A stretch of DNA of 64,000 bases, from contig JAHBBC010000024.1 of assembly GCA_019915015.1 (NCBI GenBank), forward strand, positions 434,001 through 498,000, read 5' to 3'. A program made the position numbers and the translations under genes. The DNA comes from Auriscalpium vulgare. Lineage: Eukaryota; Basidiomycota; Agaricomycetes; Russulales; Auriscalpiaceae. Under the pieces are notes generated by a model. It was given only the letters and a program-made list of their open reading frames with translations. It made no database searches and was not told the origin of the DNA. Positions 44,434-56,535 of the stretch are shown piece after piece; the first letter of the stretch is position 1, and each line of letters opens with the position of its first letter.

Positions 44434-46830
44434 TTACAATACGATATCCTTCAGCTTGTCAAAGTCCGGCGTCCCAAGCCCTGTAATCGGGTCCCAACCA
44501 ACCGTTGCCTAAACAGACATCAACGTATCAGCACTTGCACCATGCGGGATCACACGGTAGGTGAGGGAAGCGACACTTGCGTTGAAACCCGGGGTCCCAC
44601 ACCCTGGCGCATTGCCACTAGTGATGTCGTTAAACCCACTCACCCGCGGCTGTACAGCAACGGGTTGAGGAAGCCAAGAGGTGGCAGACCGTGTGAAAGG
44701 CGCGCATCATTGAGAAGCGAGACAAAGCCTGCGAAGGACGGGGATGACGCAGATGTGCCGCCACCGAGCACCGCGCGCCCTTGGACGAAGATGCGGAAGT
44801 TGTCAGCCTGCCCGGAGACGTCGGGTATGGCCTTGAGGCAGACAATCGGTGTAAGCACACAGGGATTTGGATCGAGGCCGAGCATTACTTACGCGACCAG
44901 CACTGGGAAGGCAAGTGTGAGGCTCACAAATAAGACATACTGGATAAAAGACGCACGGGTTGAACAGGCCATCGTAGGTTCCCTTCGGGAGTTGCTTCGT
45001 CAGGTACTCGGTGACAGCCGATTCCTGATAGAGGGGACGAGTGAACTGACAGTCACAGAGTCAGTACATCGCCTAATACCACCCAAGCAAGATGCTCACG
45101 TAGTTGCTGAAGCCACCGCCGGAGAAGTCGACGGCAACCTCTGGGATATAAATCGTACCTCCAACCGCTGTAACGCTGCACGTCGCAAGTGTGTTAACGT
45201 CGCCATATTCTTTGCAGTAAGTGGAGGGGCACACACAAGGGGCAGCTAGCAGGAAAGGTCGGGATAAATCTCGTGACATTGCGCCCGTCATTGGTCAAGC
45301 ATGTTTGCGTATCGGGATCCGGATCGCCATCGCCGACGCCTCCATCGCCGGAGCTGAACATCAAGGACACGCCGCGAGCACCTATAACAAGAAACCGTGT
45401 CATGCATAAAACGTCGAGCTGACTAGCCACCAACCTAATTGGGCAAAGCCAGCGCACACGCGCTTCGCGAAAGACTCGGGAACTATAGATATGGGTAAGA
45501 AGCACAAGAAGTTAATCGACAGATAACTATAGAGCGAACCAACATTCTTTAATTAACATACCAGTCTGCTCGTTGTCCCCGTAACTGGTAGAGATGGTCT
45601 GCGGGAGGGTTTCCTGCGCGAGGACGAAATCCAGCCACTGCAACAACGAGCGTGAGCGTCATGGCATCAGCATCCGGACATCAAGACCAACCGCAGTGTA
45701 GGGCTCGTTGGTGTCATCCGGGGTGTCAATGTCAGGGATGAAGGGAGGGCTTCCGCCTGTGGTGTAGAAAGTTCCTGGCGTGGGGAATGTTATGCCGAGC
45801 GCAAGCTGCACATCCAGGTCTGCTTCGTCACTCGCTGCGCTCAACGTCTGATTGTTCAGGCCGCCTATACCTCGGCGAGGTTAACGGCATCAGAAGCGGA
45901 TCTGAGGCCAGCATGGAAATAAGATATTCGCACCATTGATGAACGTGACATTGAACGTGGAGTTGACGGCCGCCGGAACCTGGTCCGCATAAAATTGCTG
46001 CAAGTCAGCGAAGTTAGCAAAGTGGCCAAGATAACCCGTCAGCGCGATGCTGTTCTCCTTGGTCGCGGCGGGAACGTAGTCTACGGCATTGTAGAGCTGC
46101 TTCAGGCATGAAATCGTGATGGTAGTATTGCAGCTTGCATCAACCTCCTGGCCGTTGGCTGTGATCGTCGCCCCGGTGGCGGCGGGCGCCTCTTCCTGTG
46201 CGCCGTAGAAGCGGAGCGTCGAACGATGTCCTGTGATATGATTGAATAATGTGGTCGGTTGGATGAGTTCGATATGCGCGTGCATGTGCTCCGGAAGGCT
46301 GTAGCTCGTGGTGCGCACAATAGAGTCCTCGTCGATAGCATGCTTCCACACGTGGAATTTCTGCGAGTAATGTCAGTCAGAGAGAAAGTCCGACTGCCGT
46401 CAGCCAGGAAAGTCCTCACGGTGTCGAGCATGGCCTCTGCCTTCGCCACGGGCACATGCACCGTAATCCAATCCTTGGCAGGCGACCGTACGCAGTCGCC
46501 CTCGGATATGTCGTGACCCGCGAGCCATTCGTTCACGGCATGAACGCTGTCGGGATGCGGTGCGACAAGCTCCTCCACCTCCTCCTTCGACAAATGGTCG
46601 CCATACCGCGCATGGTCTGGGTCGCTGATCTCGTAGAGATGCCGCTCGAGTTCCTGGAAGTTTGATTGGGGCAGCGCGATGCGAAGCGGAACAACGTGGT
46701 TGGTCGGGGCTGCTCCAACGTTGATCCAATCTCGGGGGGCATGGACATGCTCCTTGGTCTTGGGAGCGCTCTGAGGGGCGGCGAACGCAATGCCCAAGAC
46801 GGCGAGGAGATAAGAAAGAGACGCGAGCAT
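44434..46830 (-). pseudogene. Sedolisin (S53), copy C, frameshifted near the 3' end
   Basis: Same eleven-exon plan on the complement: 46420..46830, 45934..46360, 45692..45864, 45562..45637, 45435..45482, 45237..45381, 45100..45175, 44957..45045, 44893..44902, 44581..44831, 44434..44508. Every exon equals its partner in A and B except exon 10, which is 251 nt where they have 252. One C is missing from a C-run at 44,643-44,645, giving a stop right after LYSRG. The product would be 548 aa and lose the last 45 residues, including the calcium-site motifs DITSG and GWDP. The catalytic Glu, Asp and Ser are intact. The last intron starts with GC (GCAAGT) where A and B have GT. Probably a recent pseudogene, or a truncated protease. 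Confidence 0.85.
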
Positions 46831-47617
46831 GGCGAGGGAAGGAACGGCGAGAGAAGTGAGGCAAGGCGATGCTCTTATAGAGCCTCAGACAGTCTGCATT
46901 TCACGAAGAGGCTGTAGCTCGTTCGGCGAGGAAAGGGTGTCACGGTCATGGGCACGTCCGAAACAGATCGCCGCGCAGGTCATACCTATGCCGGGCGCCG
47001 TTAGTATGATATTTTCTACGTAAATACGCAACTCAGTATAGACGCACCGTTTCCGATAATAGAACTGCAGTAGCGAGACTTATTAGCCAGCAGTTGCTGC
47101 CAGCAGCCTAGTCGTCTGAGAAGAGCAGCCAGACTCATCGCAGACTGCTAGTCTCCGTAGCTGACTCAATGACAGATGATAGTCGATCTGGACAAACTGC
47201 CGATCTGTCTGCTCTGCCTCGAAGTATACTGTGGTAGTCTCCCTGAGGCAGATTAGCTAGATTCAACCTTCGCAAGCTCAGGATGACTTACTGTGGTAGC
47301 CTTCGGCGTGGTATTGTTGAGACTAGAAGTTTATCGAACGATCGTGATAGAGAGCATTGGAATCGTGATGAAGAGCACTACGTAAAGCGTGGAATTGAAC
47401 ATTTGGCTGCGGGGGCAGACGACGTCACGACCTGTCAGTGTAGATGACGGTCGGAACGAAGCACTGAGCACTCGAAGGCTCGAGTGAGTCTGACGCGCCG
47501 CGGCCTCACCCCACTGCCAGTCAACTCAGCCTCAACGTCCAACAACTTGAACAAGAACAAGGCCACGGCGGTCACATCGACGCTGTCGTTGTCCGCGACC
47601 GCGACGAAGAAAGGAAA
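46831..47617. other. Divergent intergenic region, unit C
   Basis: Shared 5' region of sedolisin C and the gene at 47,618; homologous stretches lie in units A and B. Confidence 0.6.
46871..46879 (-). promoter_or_regulatory. TATA box of sedolisin C
   Basis: TATAAGAGC about 45 nt before the ATG; the best TATA match of the three copies. Confidence 0.5.
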
Positions 47618-50055
47618 ATGACTTCGCCTCAGTCTCATAGGTCGTCGGTCTCCATTTCATCGAACAACCTAGCGCCGCCTCCTCCGTCGACCCAGCGACG
47701 ACCGACATCTCCCTCTCTGCCACCTCCCTCTCCAATCGACATAGTGGGTTGACATCTTTCTGGCTTATTCTATCCGTCAGCAGCTTTGCATTCGCTAACG
47801 ATAGACCCGTACAACAGCCGCAGCCTGTGTTCGGGAACAACCAACAGGCGCGTAGACCTCCGTCCCCTCTGCGTAATGGCTTCACGGTCGACCCGGACAC
47901 GGGTGAAGTGATTAGCGAGGATGGCTCCGACGATGATGATGAGGATGATCGCAACAGGACCTGGGGCCGCTCACACTCACCGAATCCCTCGAGCTCATCC
48001 ATACGCGACTACGCGGCTGGTTTCGCTCAACGCGTCGGTTCGTTCGTCAACAGCGTCGGCGTACGCTCTCCTGGTGCGCTTCCGACCGAAGCTGAACTCG
48101 AAGCGGAGGCAGATCGCGAGCGGGCTCGGAGCCGTCGAGAGGCAGAGCGTATTCTCATGCAAGAGGCGGAGGAGCGAAGGCTGATGGAGGACAAGGTCCT
48201 GGCGATGATCAACACCACGCGCAGCTCGCCCAAGTCGATTCCTCCCCCGCGCTCTCAGACGATGCCGCCTATTGGCACGCCTTCGCCAACTGCCTCGCAG
48301 AAGGAGGGCATCGCCGCGTGGTGGTCAGCCGCGAAGACCCGCCTCACGCCGACGAAGGAACCGCTCACGCCCGCGCAGCAGGTCATCGTGGAGACGAAGG
48401 AGAAGGAGAAGAAGGAGAAGAAGGAGGCGAAGAAACAGGAGAAGAAGAGGTCGGGCGACTGGCCTGCAAGTCCCGAGAGAAAGTTCGTCGACCCCGCCTT
48501 CCTCAACTTGACCACACCCCCAGGGCCATCGCCACGGCGTCCACAGCCAGGCTCACCATCCTCTCCTTCGCCTGCCCCCTTCAAGCCATCGAGTCTGCCA
48601 GCGAGCCTTGCACCCTCACCGCTTCGGTCAACGGACGGCCATGCGGCCTCACCTTCTCGCGAAGCGACGCCACTGTATGCCCAATTCAGCTCTCAAGGGA
48701 CACTGGATCTTCCAAGCACGCTCCTGCTCATTGCTAAACGTTTCGAGAAGCTTGAGAAGTGGACCGTCGGGCATGTACGCGCGCTTGAGGAGCGCATGGG
48801 CGACGTCGAGCGATGGCTTGTCGAGAAGGAGGAGCATGCTGCGCCAAAGGTTGGCCAGCAACTGGAAGATCACCACGTTCCGGAGAGCGTCGAGAACTCT
48901 TTGAACGAGATGCGAGACGAGATCGTCGAGCTGCAGGGACGTATCGGCGAACTTGGGCGCGAGATGGCCAAGCTCGCCACGGCGCCTGCCAATTTGAGCT
49001 CTGGACCGGTACGCACGCCCGCTCCTGCATCCGCGCCGCAGACGAATTCCTCCATCGCCGTCTACCACAACCTCGGCAATGGCTCTCCAACCACGTCCCG
49101 TGTCGTTTCTGGTGGCACGCCGTCGCGGCGCAACTCGATGAGCCCGACATTCATACCTGCGGCTGCTACTCCCGTGCACACCCCGCGATCCAGACTTCCA
49201 TACCCCACGGGAGACTATGCAACGCCTCCAGACACAGTTTCCATTAACTCCGGCGTGTTTTCACCACCTAACTCACCTCCGTCAACTCTCGGTAATTCAT
49301 CTGCTCGTCCTGGATCTGGCACTGGCCTTCCGTTGAGTTCCACCAGCTCATCATCCTTACCTGGTCTACCTTCGACAGCATCCCCATCTCCCAGCCCGTC
49401 AGCAGCGCTCGCGGCGAAGAGAATCTCGCCGCGCCCGTCCAGCATCAGCCCCACGCCGAAGAAACGGTACACGGTCGCGCTTGGCGAGCCCATCATGAAG
49501 GCGTCCCGCTCCCAGCAGGACGTGAACGTCTTCACGTCGTCACCTGGACACATGTCTGAGGACCTCCCGGACGAAAGCGACAGCGGCAACGAAGACTACA
49601 ACGATACCATTGGCAAGTCTGCAGGCCGTTTCACCACCAGAAACGGGAACGGACGCGATGTCAGCTCAGACGTGTCGCCCTCTCCCTCTCCGCAAACATC
49701 ACCGCCCCGCACGACCTCCCGTGCCCGTCCGCAGTCAATGTACACATCAGCTTTCGGTGCCACCCCCAGTTCAGCCTCCAGCACTAGCAGCACGAACCCG
49801 CTGCGCCTGCGGTTGCGCTCGCAGTCGACGCAATCCAGCGATCGCATCGGCCTGGGCATCACAGACGACGACAGGCCGTACCCACCGCCGCTCACACCGC
49901 TGAGCGGGAAGTTCGTCGACCCGCTCGTGATGCGCCGGCAGGAGAAGGAGGCGCTGGCGAGTGCGGCGCCGCCGCCGCCCAAGGCAGTCGCGGGTAAACG
50001 GAAGGTGCCCGTGGGCGAGCTAGTCGCATATTTCAACGAGAGGCCGAAGCCGTGA
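47618..50055 (+). CDS. Conserved low-complexity coiled-coil protein, unknown function
   Basis: Join 47618..47743, 47818..50055 (787 aa); donor GTGGGT and acceptor CAACAG. The protein is Ser/Pro-rich and probably largely disordered. Recognisable parts: an acidic patch (SEDGSDDDDEDD) near residue 80; a charged helix at about 134-170; a Lys/Glu run at about 235-252; two coiled-coil stretches at about 344-384 (FEKLEKWTVGHVRALEERMG) and 402-430; a C-terminal block (KRKVPVGELVAYFNERPKP) that looks conserved. Such a build suits a scaffold or cytoskeleton-associated protein, but no family is recognised. It is the only whole copy; truncated relics lie at 20.9 and 32.2/38.3 kb. Confidence 0.75.
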
Positions 50056-50547
50056 CGCGAGGTTTGAACTAGTCTTGTCTTTCTCTGTTCATATGCTTTG
50101 AGGCGGCGGATGCTGTGTTGTATTGCATTTTACTCATTTACTTCGCTATCATCTAGGTGGCTCTCATGATTGTATGATCTATTCCGTAGGTCCACTATGG
50201 ATGCACTACGTTACTGTCTAGTACATATACCATGTCAATTTGCTCACGAATCTACCTGTCACGACTCGATCAACGACCTTCTTTTCTTCTACGGCCTGAT
50301 TGTCGACGACGGTCAAGACAAAGACGGTATGTTTCGCGTGTTGGGTAAGTGCTGTGGAGTCCCGAGTTTTCCGCAATTCCCTTGGCACGTGTCTGACAAT
50401 ACGAACAAGCTAATCTTTTGGCCACCTCAAATCGTGGATGCCCAAGCCTTCGAAACGGAATGTCCCTTCTGGTTGACCTGTGAATGTTACATATCCCTCA
50501 GCACGTCTCAACGAGCGCAAAATACCATACCTGCATTTCAAGCACAA
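50056..50547. other. Intergenic; left end of the F-box/LCB1 duplication unit
   Basis: From about 50,390 the sequence resembles 52,690 onward, the 3' flank of F-box copy 2. No other feature seen. Confidence 0.5.
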
Positions 50548-52190
50548 TCAACCACAGACCAAAATTTTAGGAAGCGACATTCCCACTCCTTGTGGCCACG
50601 GCGTCACGATTTCCTTCACTAAGCACGGCAGCATCGCCTGCTTCAAGTCCTCGTCCTCGTCATGTATTTTCTTGACGACCCAGGGTGTGCGGCTCAACCG
50701 CGCCCGCGCTACGCGCGAGGCGCAACAGTCCGCCAGTGCAACACCGTCCTCATCGGCCTCGTTCTCGCTCCCGACCACTAGGCGCATGGCGGTAGCCCCT
50801 CTTGGGTTGCACGTGGTCCATGTAAATGGTGCCAGACAGCTGCCTGAACCCCAGCTGGACCATGGCACTTCCACGGCGTGCGCATCACGCGTCGCCCGGA
50901 TGTGCGCGAGGAGTGTGTCCACTGGGATCATGAGGAACTGTTGCTCTGCATCCGCAGGGCTGTAGGCGCAGCCCGGCGGTGGCGGCAGGGTTATTTGGAC
51001 AGACAGCATCCGCGCAGATGGGATCGGGTGAAAGACCCCGCATGCGCTGCCCCCGAGACGCCGCCGCAACCTAGCAGCAGCGGTTCCACGGGCGCCTTTG
51101 AGGAGAACATGAACTTCATACAGACCCCGTCGTTCCACGAACGGAACCCGTAGACGAGTATGGCGTCCAGCTCAGAGCCCACAACGGCGATGTAGGCATC
51201 GTTAAGAAAGACCAAGCTGTCCACCTGCTCGATAAATGCATGGGCTCCCTGCTGAGCAGGTACCTAGGCAGGAGCGGTTACGGTTGGTAATAAGCGTGCA
51301 TGGACAAGACACGCACAATAGTTACACACTCGGTCCACGTCTTCCAATTCCAGACGTGCACAGTGGCATCTTCTACGAACCTGCCTACGCATTTGGCCGC
51401 ACAGTAGTCGCCAAACACTTCGATGCAGTCATATGCTTCTATATCAAATGCAACTTCATTCCAAGGCATGGGCATCCCAGTGTCCATGACTGTCGCCGGG
51501 TGCCTCTCACCCGTTGACAGGGCGAGCATGCGGACCACCGTATCACTAGGCACACACAAATGTCAGCGACGCGATACGCGAAAAACGTGACGCGACGAAC
51601 CCGAGCTCAACGGTGCCCTCCATCACGAGGAGGTCCTGCGAAGCGTCGACAGCCGCCACGTAGCAGTTGCGATCCGAGAACCAGAGGCTCCAGTGGCGCT
51701 CCTCGATGCCGCGAGCCGTAGAGGGCATTTAATGGACGTACACGCGCAGCCCATCACCCTCGCGTTCTTCTGACACCAATGTGGTCACCGAGGTAAGTAG
51801 CAGGCCGACAGTATTGCCGATGGCGGGGATGAATGGGAGCTCCTCGAGAGTGATGACGTCTGTTGCTTGGGCCGCTTCGTATGCCTTTAAGCGCTTCAGG
51901 CGCTCGAAGACGCTGATACGGTGGGCAACGGGGCCCTCGCACATCGCGAGAGCAGCAAGCTTGATTGTGCATTGCACTTCCGGCGCGCTATCAACGAGGC
52001 TCTTGAACTGCCTGCATGTCTACCAAGTCGCGTTCGAGATCGAGGAGACATTAGATTACCCTCATACGCGTGATGCAGCACTAAATAGGGAGAAACTCAC
52101 TGTCTGAAAGGCGAAGATGCTCTTGTAATCGAGGCGGCCAAGTATATCGCGCAGCAGTTCGTTGGGGAAGCCGATGAAAGAACGCGACAT
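50548..52190 (-). pseudogene. F-box protein gene, left duplicate (dead)
   Basis: Exons by comparison with the copy at 52,819: 52101..52190, 51601..52019, 51326..51545 and from 51263 leftwards. The F-box start (FPNELLRDILGRLDYKSIFAF) is good. Two lesions break it. A stop codon at 51,729-51,731 replaces the Gln-Gln of the other copy, just before the MPS-ARGIEERHWSLWF block. One base is missing near 51,041, so the reading frame changes inside exon 4. The 3' end is also shortened. Splice sites are still normal, so it is a recent pseudogene. Confidence 0.8.
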
Positions 52191-52438
52191 GAGTTGAAGA
52201 GAGATAAGGGCCAGATGAAAGAGTACGCCAGCGGCAATATGAGCGATTCGCCCACGAAGGGTCTGGCAGTGAGTAAAGACAATACAAACTGTATTCGCTG
52301 CCACATTTTGAAGACAAGGACGCTGGACAAGCGAAACAACACCGTGGGCGCTAGTCTCCGTAGCCGCGTCGGTGCGGTACGGTCCGCAGTCAGCCGTGGC
52401 CGCGGCGCAGGCTGCTCCCGACCACCACTTTCGCCGCC

Positions 52439-52657
52439 ATGGATACAAAATTCCAGAATCCCATGTCGTCGCTCGCTACGTAAAGTCGTCTCACCAGACG
52501 ACCCCTGCCGGACAGTGCTCGAAATACTCCTCGTCATCTTCGCCATACGGACACTCTTGCAGTCTCGCACGCGCTCCGAGGACAGCGGTGGAAAGCACTT
52601 CATCAAGTTCTCAGAAGCTGCGTGTTGCTGCGCAGCAACTGAACTTGCACACAAGTA
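52439..52657 (+). pseudogene. LCB1: LCB1 first-exon relic
   Basis: Closely repeats the leader, exon 1 and most of intron 1 of the intact LCB1 at 54,678. About 70 nt after the ATG are deleted, which breaks the frame (a stop follows within 15 codons), and the match ends at the end of intron 1. It is cut off exactly where a tandem-duplication junction is expected; the next unit starts right after it. Confidence 0.85.
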
Positions 52658-52818
52658 ATGTGTCGTAGAATTGCGACCACCCACACTTTCCCTCGGCAGA
52701 TGTCTGACAATATGAAAGAGCTAATATATTTTGGCCGCTGTCAGATCGTGGATGCCCAAGCCTTCAAAGCGGGAAATCGGTCCTCATGCTGCGAACGATA
52801 TATATATCTCAGCGCGCC

Positions 52819-54454
52819 TCAACGAGGGCAAAATACACGTACCTCCTTTTCGACCACAATTAACTGGTCCTCACAAGTCAAAATTTCAAATGCTGGCCAT
52901 TCCACTCCCCTTGGCCACGGCATCACGACTTCCTTCACTACGCAAGGCAGCGACGCGTGCATCAAGACCTCGCCCTCATCAAGTAGCTTGTTGTTTACCC
53001 AGGGCAAGCACCTGGGTGTACCGCTCAATCGCGCCCGCGCTACGCGCAAGGCAGCCACTGCAAAACCGTCCGTCTCGGTTCCGACCACTAGGCGCATGGC
53101 GGTGGTCCCTCTTGAGTTTTCTAGTCCCCATGGGTATGATGCCATACAGCTGCCTGAAGGTCCCCAGCTGGACCATGGCACTTCCACGTTGTGCGTGTGA
53201 CGCCTCCGCAGGATGTGCGTCAGGAGTGTGTCCACCGGGATCATGAGGAGTAGTTCATGTTCTATATCTAGAGGAGGGAAGAGGGTTATTTCGACAGACA
53301 GCATCCGCGCAGACGGGATGGGGTGGAAGACCCCGGCGTGTGCTGCCCCCGAGACGCCGTCGCAAGGTAGCATGAACAATTCCAGGGGTTCTCTTGAGGA
53401 GAGCTTGAACGTTATGCGCTCCTCGCTGTTCCACGAGCGGAACCCGTAAACGAGAATGGCTTGCAGTTCCTCGGACACAACGGCGATGTAGGCATCGTTC
53501 AAAAAGGCAAAGTTCGAGTCCAGCTGCATAGGTACCTGGGCAGGGGCGGTTTACGGTTGGCAAGCAGCGTGCATGGACAAGACACGCACGATCTTTACAA
53601 GCTTGGTCCACATCTTCCAATGCCAGATGTGCAGACTGACAATCTCTGCTTCCCAGCTCACGCATTTGGCCGCGCAGTAGTCGCCGAACACTTCGATGTT
53701 GTTACATTGATCAATTTCATCTTCATTCAATTTCCAAGGCATGGCCATCCCAGTGTCCCAGACTGTCGACGGGTGCCTCTCACCCGTTGACAAGGTGAGC
53801 ATACGGACCATCACATCACTAGACACATGTAGATGTGAGCGACGCAATGCGCGAATAACTTCGCGCGACGAACCCGAGTGGATTGTCACTTTTCATCACG
53901 AGGAGGTCCTGCGAAGCATCGACGGCGCCGATGGTGTAGTTGTGATCCGAGAACCAGAGGCTCCAGTGGCGTTCCTCGATGCCGCGAGCCATAGAGGGCA
54001 TTTGCTGGACGTACACGCGCAGGCCATTGTCCATGTGTTCTTCTGACACCAATGTGGTCACGGAGGTAAACAACCGACCGTCACTGTTGCCGAGGGAGGG
54101 GACGAAAGGGAGCTCCTCGAGCTTGATGACATCTGTCGCTTGGGCCGCTTCGTACGCCTGCAGGCGCTGCAGGCGCTCGGAGACGCCGAGACGATGGGCA
54201 TCGGGGCCCTCGCACAGCGCGAGAGCATCAAGCTTGATTGTGCATTGCAATTCCGGAGCGCTATCCACGAAAGTCTTGAATTGTCGACATGTCTACCAAG
54301 TCGCGTCCGAGATCAAGGAGACATCAGATTACCCTCATGCGCATGATGGAGCATAACGGCTCACTGTTTGAAAGGCGAGAATGCTCTTGCAATCGAGGCG
54401 GCCAAGTATATCGCCCAGCAATTCGTTGGGCAGGCCGATGATTGAACGCGACAT
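52819..54454 (-). CDS. F-box protein, intact paralogue
   Basis: Complement of join 52819..53535, 53599..53818, 53874..54292, 54365..54454 (481 aa, frame closes; a further 3' intron with donor GTACGT is possible). An N-terminal F-box (GLPNELLGDILGRLDCKSIL) precedes a ~430-residue region made of beta-like blocks such as IEERHWSLWFSDHN, DASQDLLVM and FLNDAYIAVV. This layout is common in mushroom F-box proteins that recruit unknown substrates to SCF ubiquitin ligases. Intron 2 uses the donor GTTCGT. The gene is divergent from LCB1 with only 223 nt between the two ATGs. Paralogues: a dead copy to its left and a partial one at the right end of the window. Confidence 0.8.
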
Positions 54455-54677
54455 GTGTTGAAGAGAGAAAAAGGCCAGATGAACACGTCAGCGGCCTACG
54501 GAGGATCCAGCGAGCAAAAGTCAAAGGGAACTCGAAATAGGTATAGCTGAGGTTGTCGGGACATGTACAGGAGCTAGGCGCTAGTTGTCGCCGCGTCGAT
54601 TGTCCGAGTCCGCAGTCAGCCGCGTATTTTCCAGGCGCTGCTTGCTCCCGACCACCATCTTTTCCACTTTCGCCGCC
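54455..54677. promoter_or_regulatory. Short divergent promoter between F-box gene and LCB1
   Basis: 223 nt separate the two start codons. A diverged copy lies at about 52,191-52,438. The regulation of the two genes may be coupled; no specific site was identified. Confidence 0.45.
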
Positions 54678-56535
54678 ATGGATAACTCGACACGTACACT
54701 ACAGCCTTTATTCGCGTTCCTTGCATATTCTCTCAACCGGGTAGAAACTACATTCTACAAGATCCCTGGATCCCACGTCGTCGCTCGCTACGTAAAGTCG
54801 TCCCACCAAGATGACCCCGGCCGGACAGTGCTCGAAATCCTCCTCGTCATCTTCGCCATACGGACACTCTTGCAGTCTCGCACGCGCTCGGACAGCGGTG
54901 GAAAGCACTTCATCAAGTTCTCGGAGAAGGTGCGTGCGCAGTCGCGTGTTGCTGCGCAGCAACTGAACTTGCACACAGGAAATCGACGAACTCGTCGACG
55001 AATGGACCCCCGAGCCCCTTACGCAGTCTCTCTCTGCAGAGGAGCAGACCGACCTGGCGTCCATACCCGTCATCGTCGGCACGAATGGTCCCAAGCCGAA
55101 GTTGCAGTCGGGCAAGCAGGTTCTGAACTTGGCGTCCTACAATTTTACCGGTCTCGCTGGCAACGAGGTCATCAAAGAGCGTGCTATCGAGACGTTGAGG
55201 AAGTACGGTCTGGGTAGCTGCGGCCCTCCTGGCTTCTACGGCACCATTGGTGAGCAGCCTGACAACGACTTTTGCCTCGCTACGTCTGACATACATGTCT
55301 CGCAGACGTGCACATGGATCTCGAACGCGACATCGCCGACTTCTTGGGTGCCGAGTCCGTCATTCTATACTCACAGGCCTTTTCGACCATAGCTTCCGTC
55401 ATCCCTGCTTTCGCTAAGCGTGGCGACATCATCGTCGCTGACCGCGGTGTCAACTTCGCCATCCAGAGGGGTCTTTATGTCTCGCGGTCGACTATCCGCT
55501 GGTATGATCACAACGACCTCAAGAGTCTCGAGGACGTGCTGGAGAGCGTGCAGAGGGAGACCCGGAAGCGCAAGCTGCCTCTGACCCGTCGCTTCATCGT
55601 GACTGAAGGCATCTTCGAGAAGGACGGAGCAATGGTTGATCTCCCGAAGCTAGTGAGCAGAGCCTTTCATATCCAAGCACAGTTACTGATTTGCTATAGA
55701 TCGAGCTGAAGCACAAATACAAGTATCGCCTGATGCTGGACGAAAGCTTCTCCTTCGGGACGGTTGGAAGGACTGGCCGCGGGTTGACCGAACTGTACAA
55801 CGTGCCTGTAAGTGTGCTCCCATTCTAGTGTATGTGTATATCTCAAGCTTTCCCTATAGGCAACTGAAGTCGACATGCTCATGGGGTCTGTTGCCAACAC
55901 CCTCAATGCCTCTGGCGGCTTTTGCGCAGGGTCGTCTTTTATCATCAACCACCAGGTCAGTCTCCCACCGCTATACACTCACGCGGTGGCTTATCACTCG
56001 CCTATAGCGCGTCAATGGCCCCGCGTTCATTTTTTCTGCCACTGGCCCCGCCTTGCATGCCACCAGCGCGTCGGAGGGCATCAGCATCCTGCGCAACACG
56101 CCGTCGATCCTAACCACGCTGCACGAAAACGTCCGCACCATCCGCGCCATCCTCGACCGTGTCGACTGCATCACCATACCGTCACACCACGCCAGCCCGA
56201 TGATCCACATCCACGTGCGCGTCCCGGGGCCGAGCACGCTGCAGTTGCCCGGACCCGGCGCGGGCAAGCCATCGAACCCGGCGTCGGTGCAGCCGCGCGA
56301 GCCGCCTGTGTTCGACATTGAGGGCGAGGAGCGACTGCTGCAGGAGATCATCGACGAGGCGATGGCGCAGGGCGTGTGGGTGACGCGTGCGCGGAGGCTG
56401 CGTGGGCAGGAGTTCGTTGATGTGCGTCCGAGCATTCGCCTCTCGGTCTCTTCCGCCTTCACCAAGAAGGAGTGTGAGAAGGCGGCGAACGTGATCAAGG
56501 CGGCCGCGATCAAGGTCCTTGGTCGGCGCAAGTAG
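54678..56535 (+). CDS. LCB1: Serine palmitoyltransferase subunit 1 (LCB1)
   Basis: Six exons: 54678..54929, 54979..55249, 55306..55652, 55700..55807, 55860..55955, 56008..56535 (533 aa, frame closes). It is a subunit of the ER enzyme that condenses serine with palmitoyl-CoA, the first step of sphingolipid synthesis. An N-terminal membrane segment lies at about residues 50-68 ([15 protein letters not shown]). Then come the alpha-oxoamine-synthase blocks: [40 protein letters not shown] and [16 protein letters not shown]. The position of the PLP-binding Lys of LCB2 is occupied by Asn ([11 protein letters not shown]), as expected for LCB1, which is not itself catalytic. A relic of its first exon lies 2.2 kb to the left. 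Confidence 0.95.

Noticed and set aside
44640..44660. Reading the stop in sedolisin C as a new intron donor (GGTGAGTG)
   Set aside because: No acceptor in the right phase restores the conserved C-terminus, and a single-base loss against copies A and B explains it more simply.
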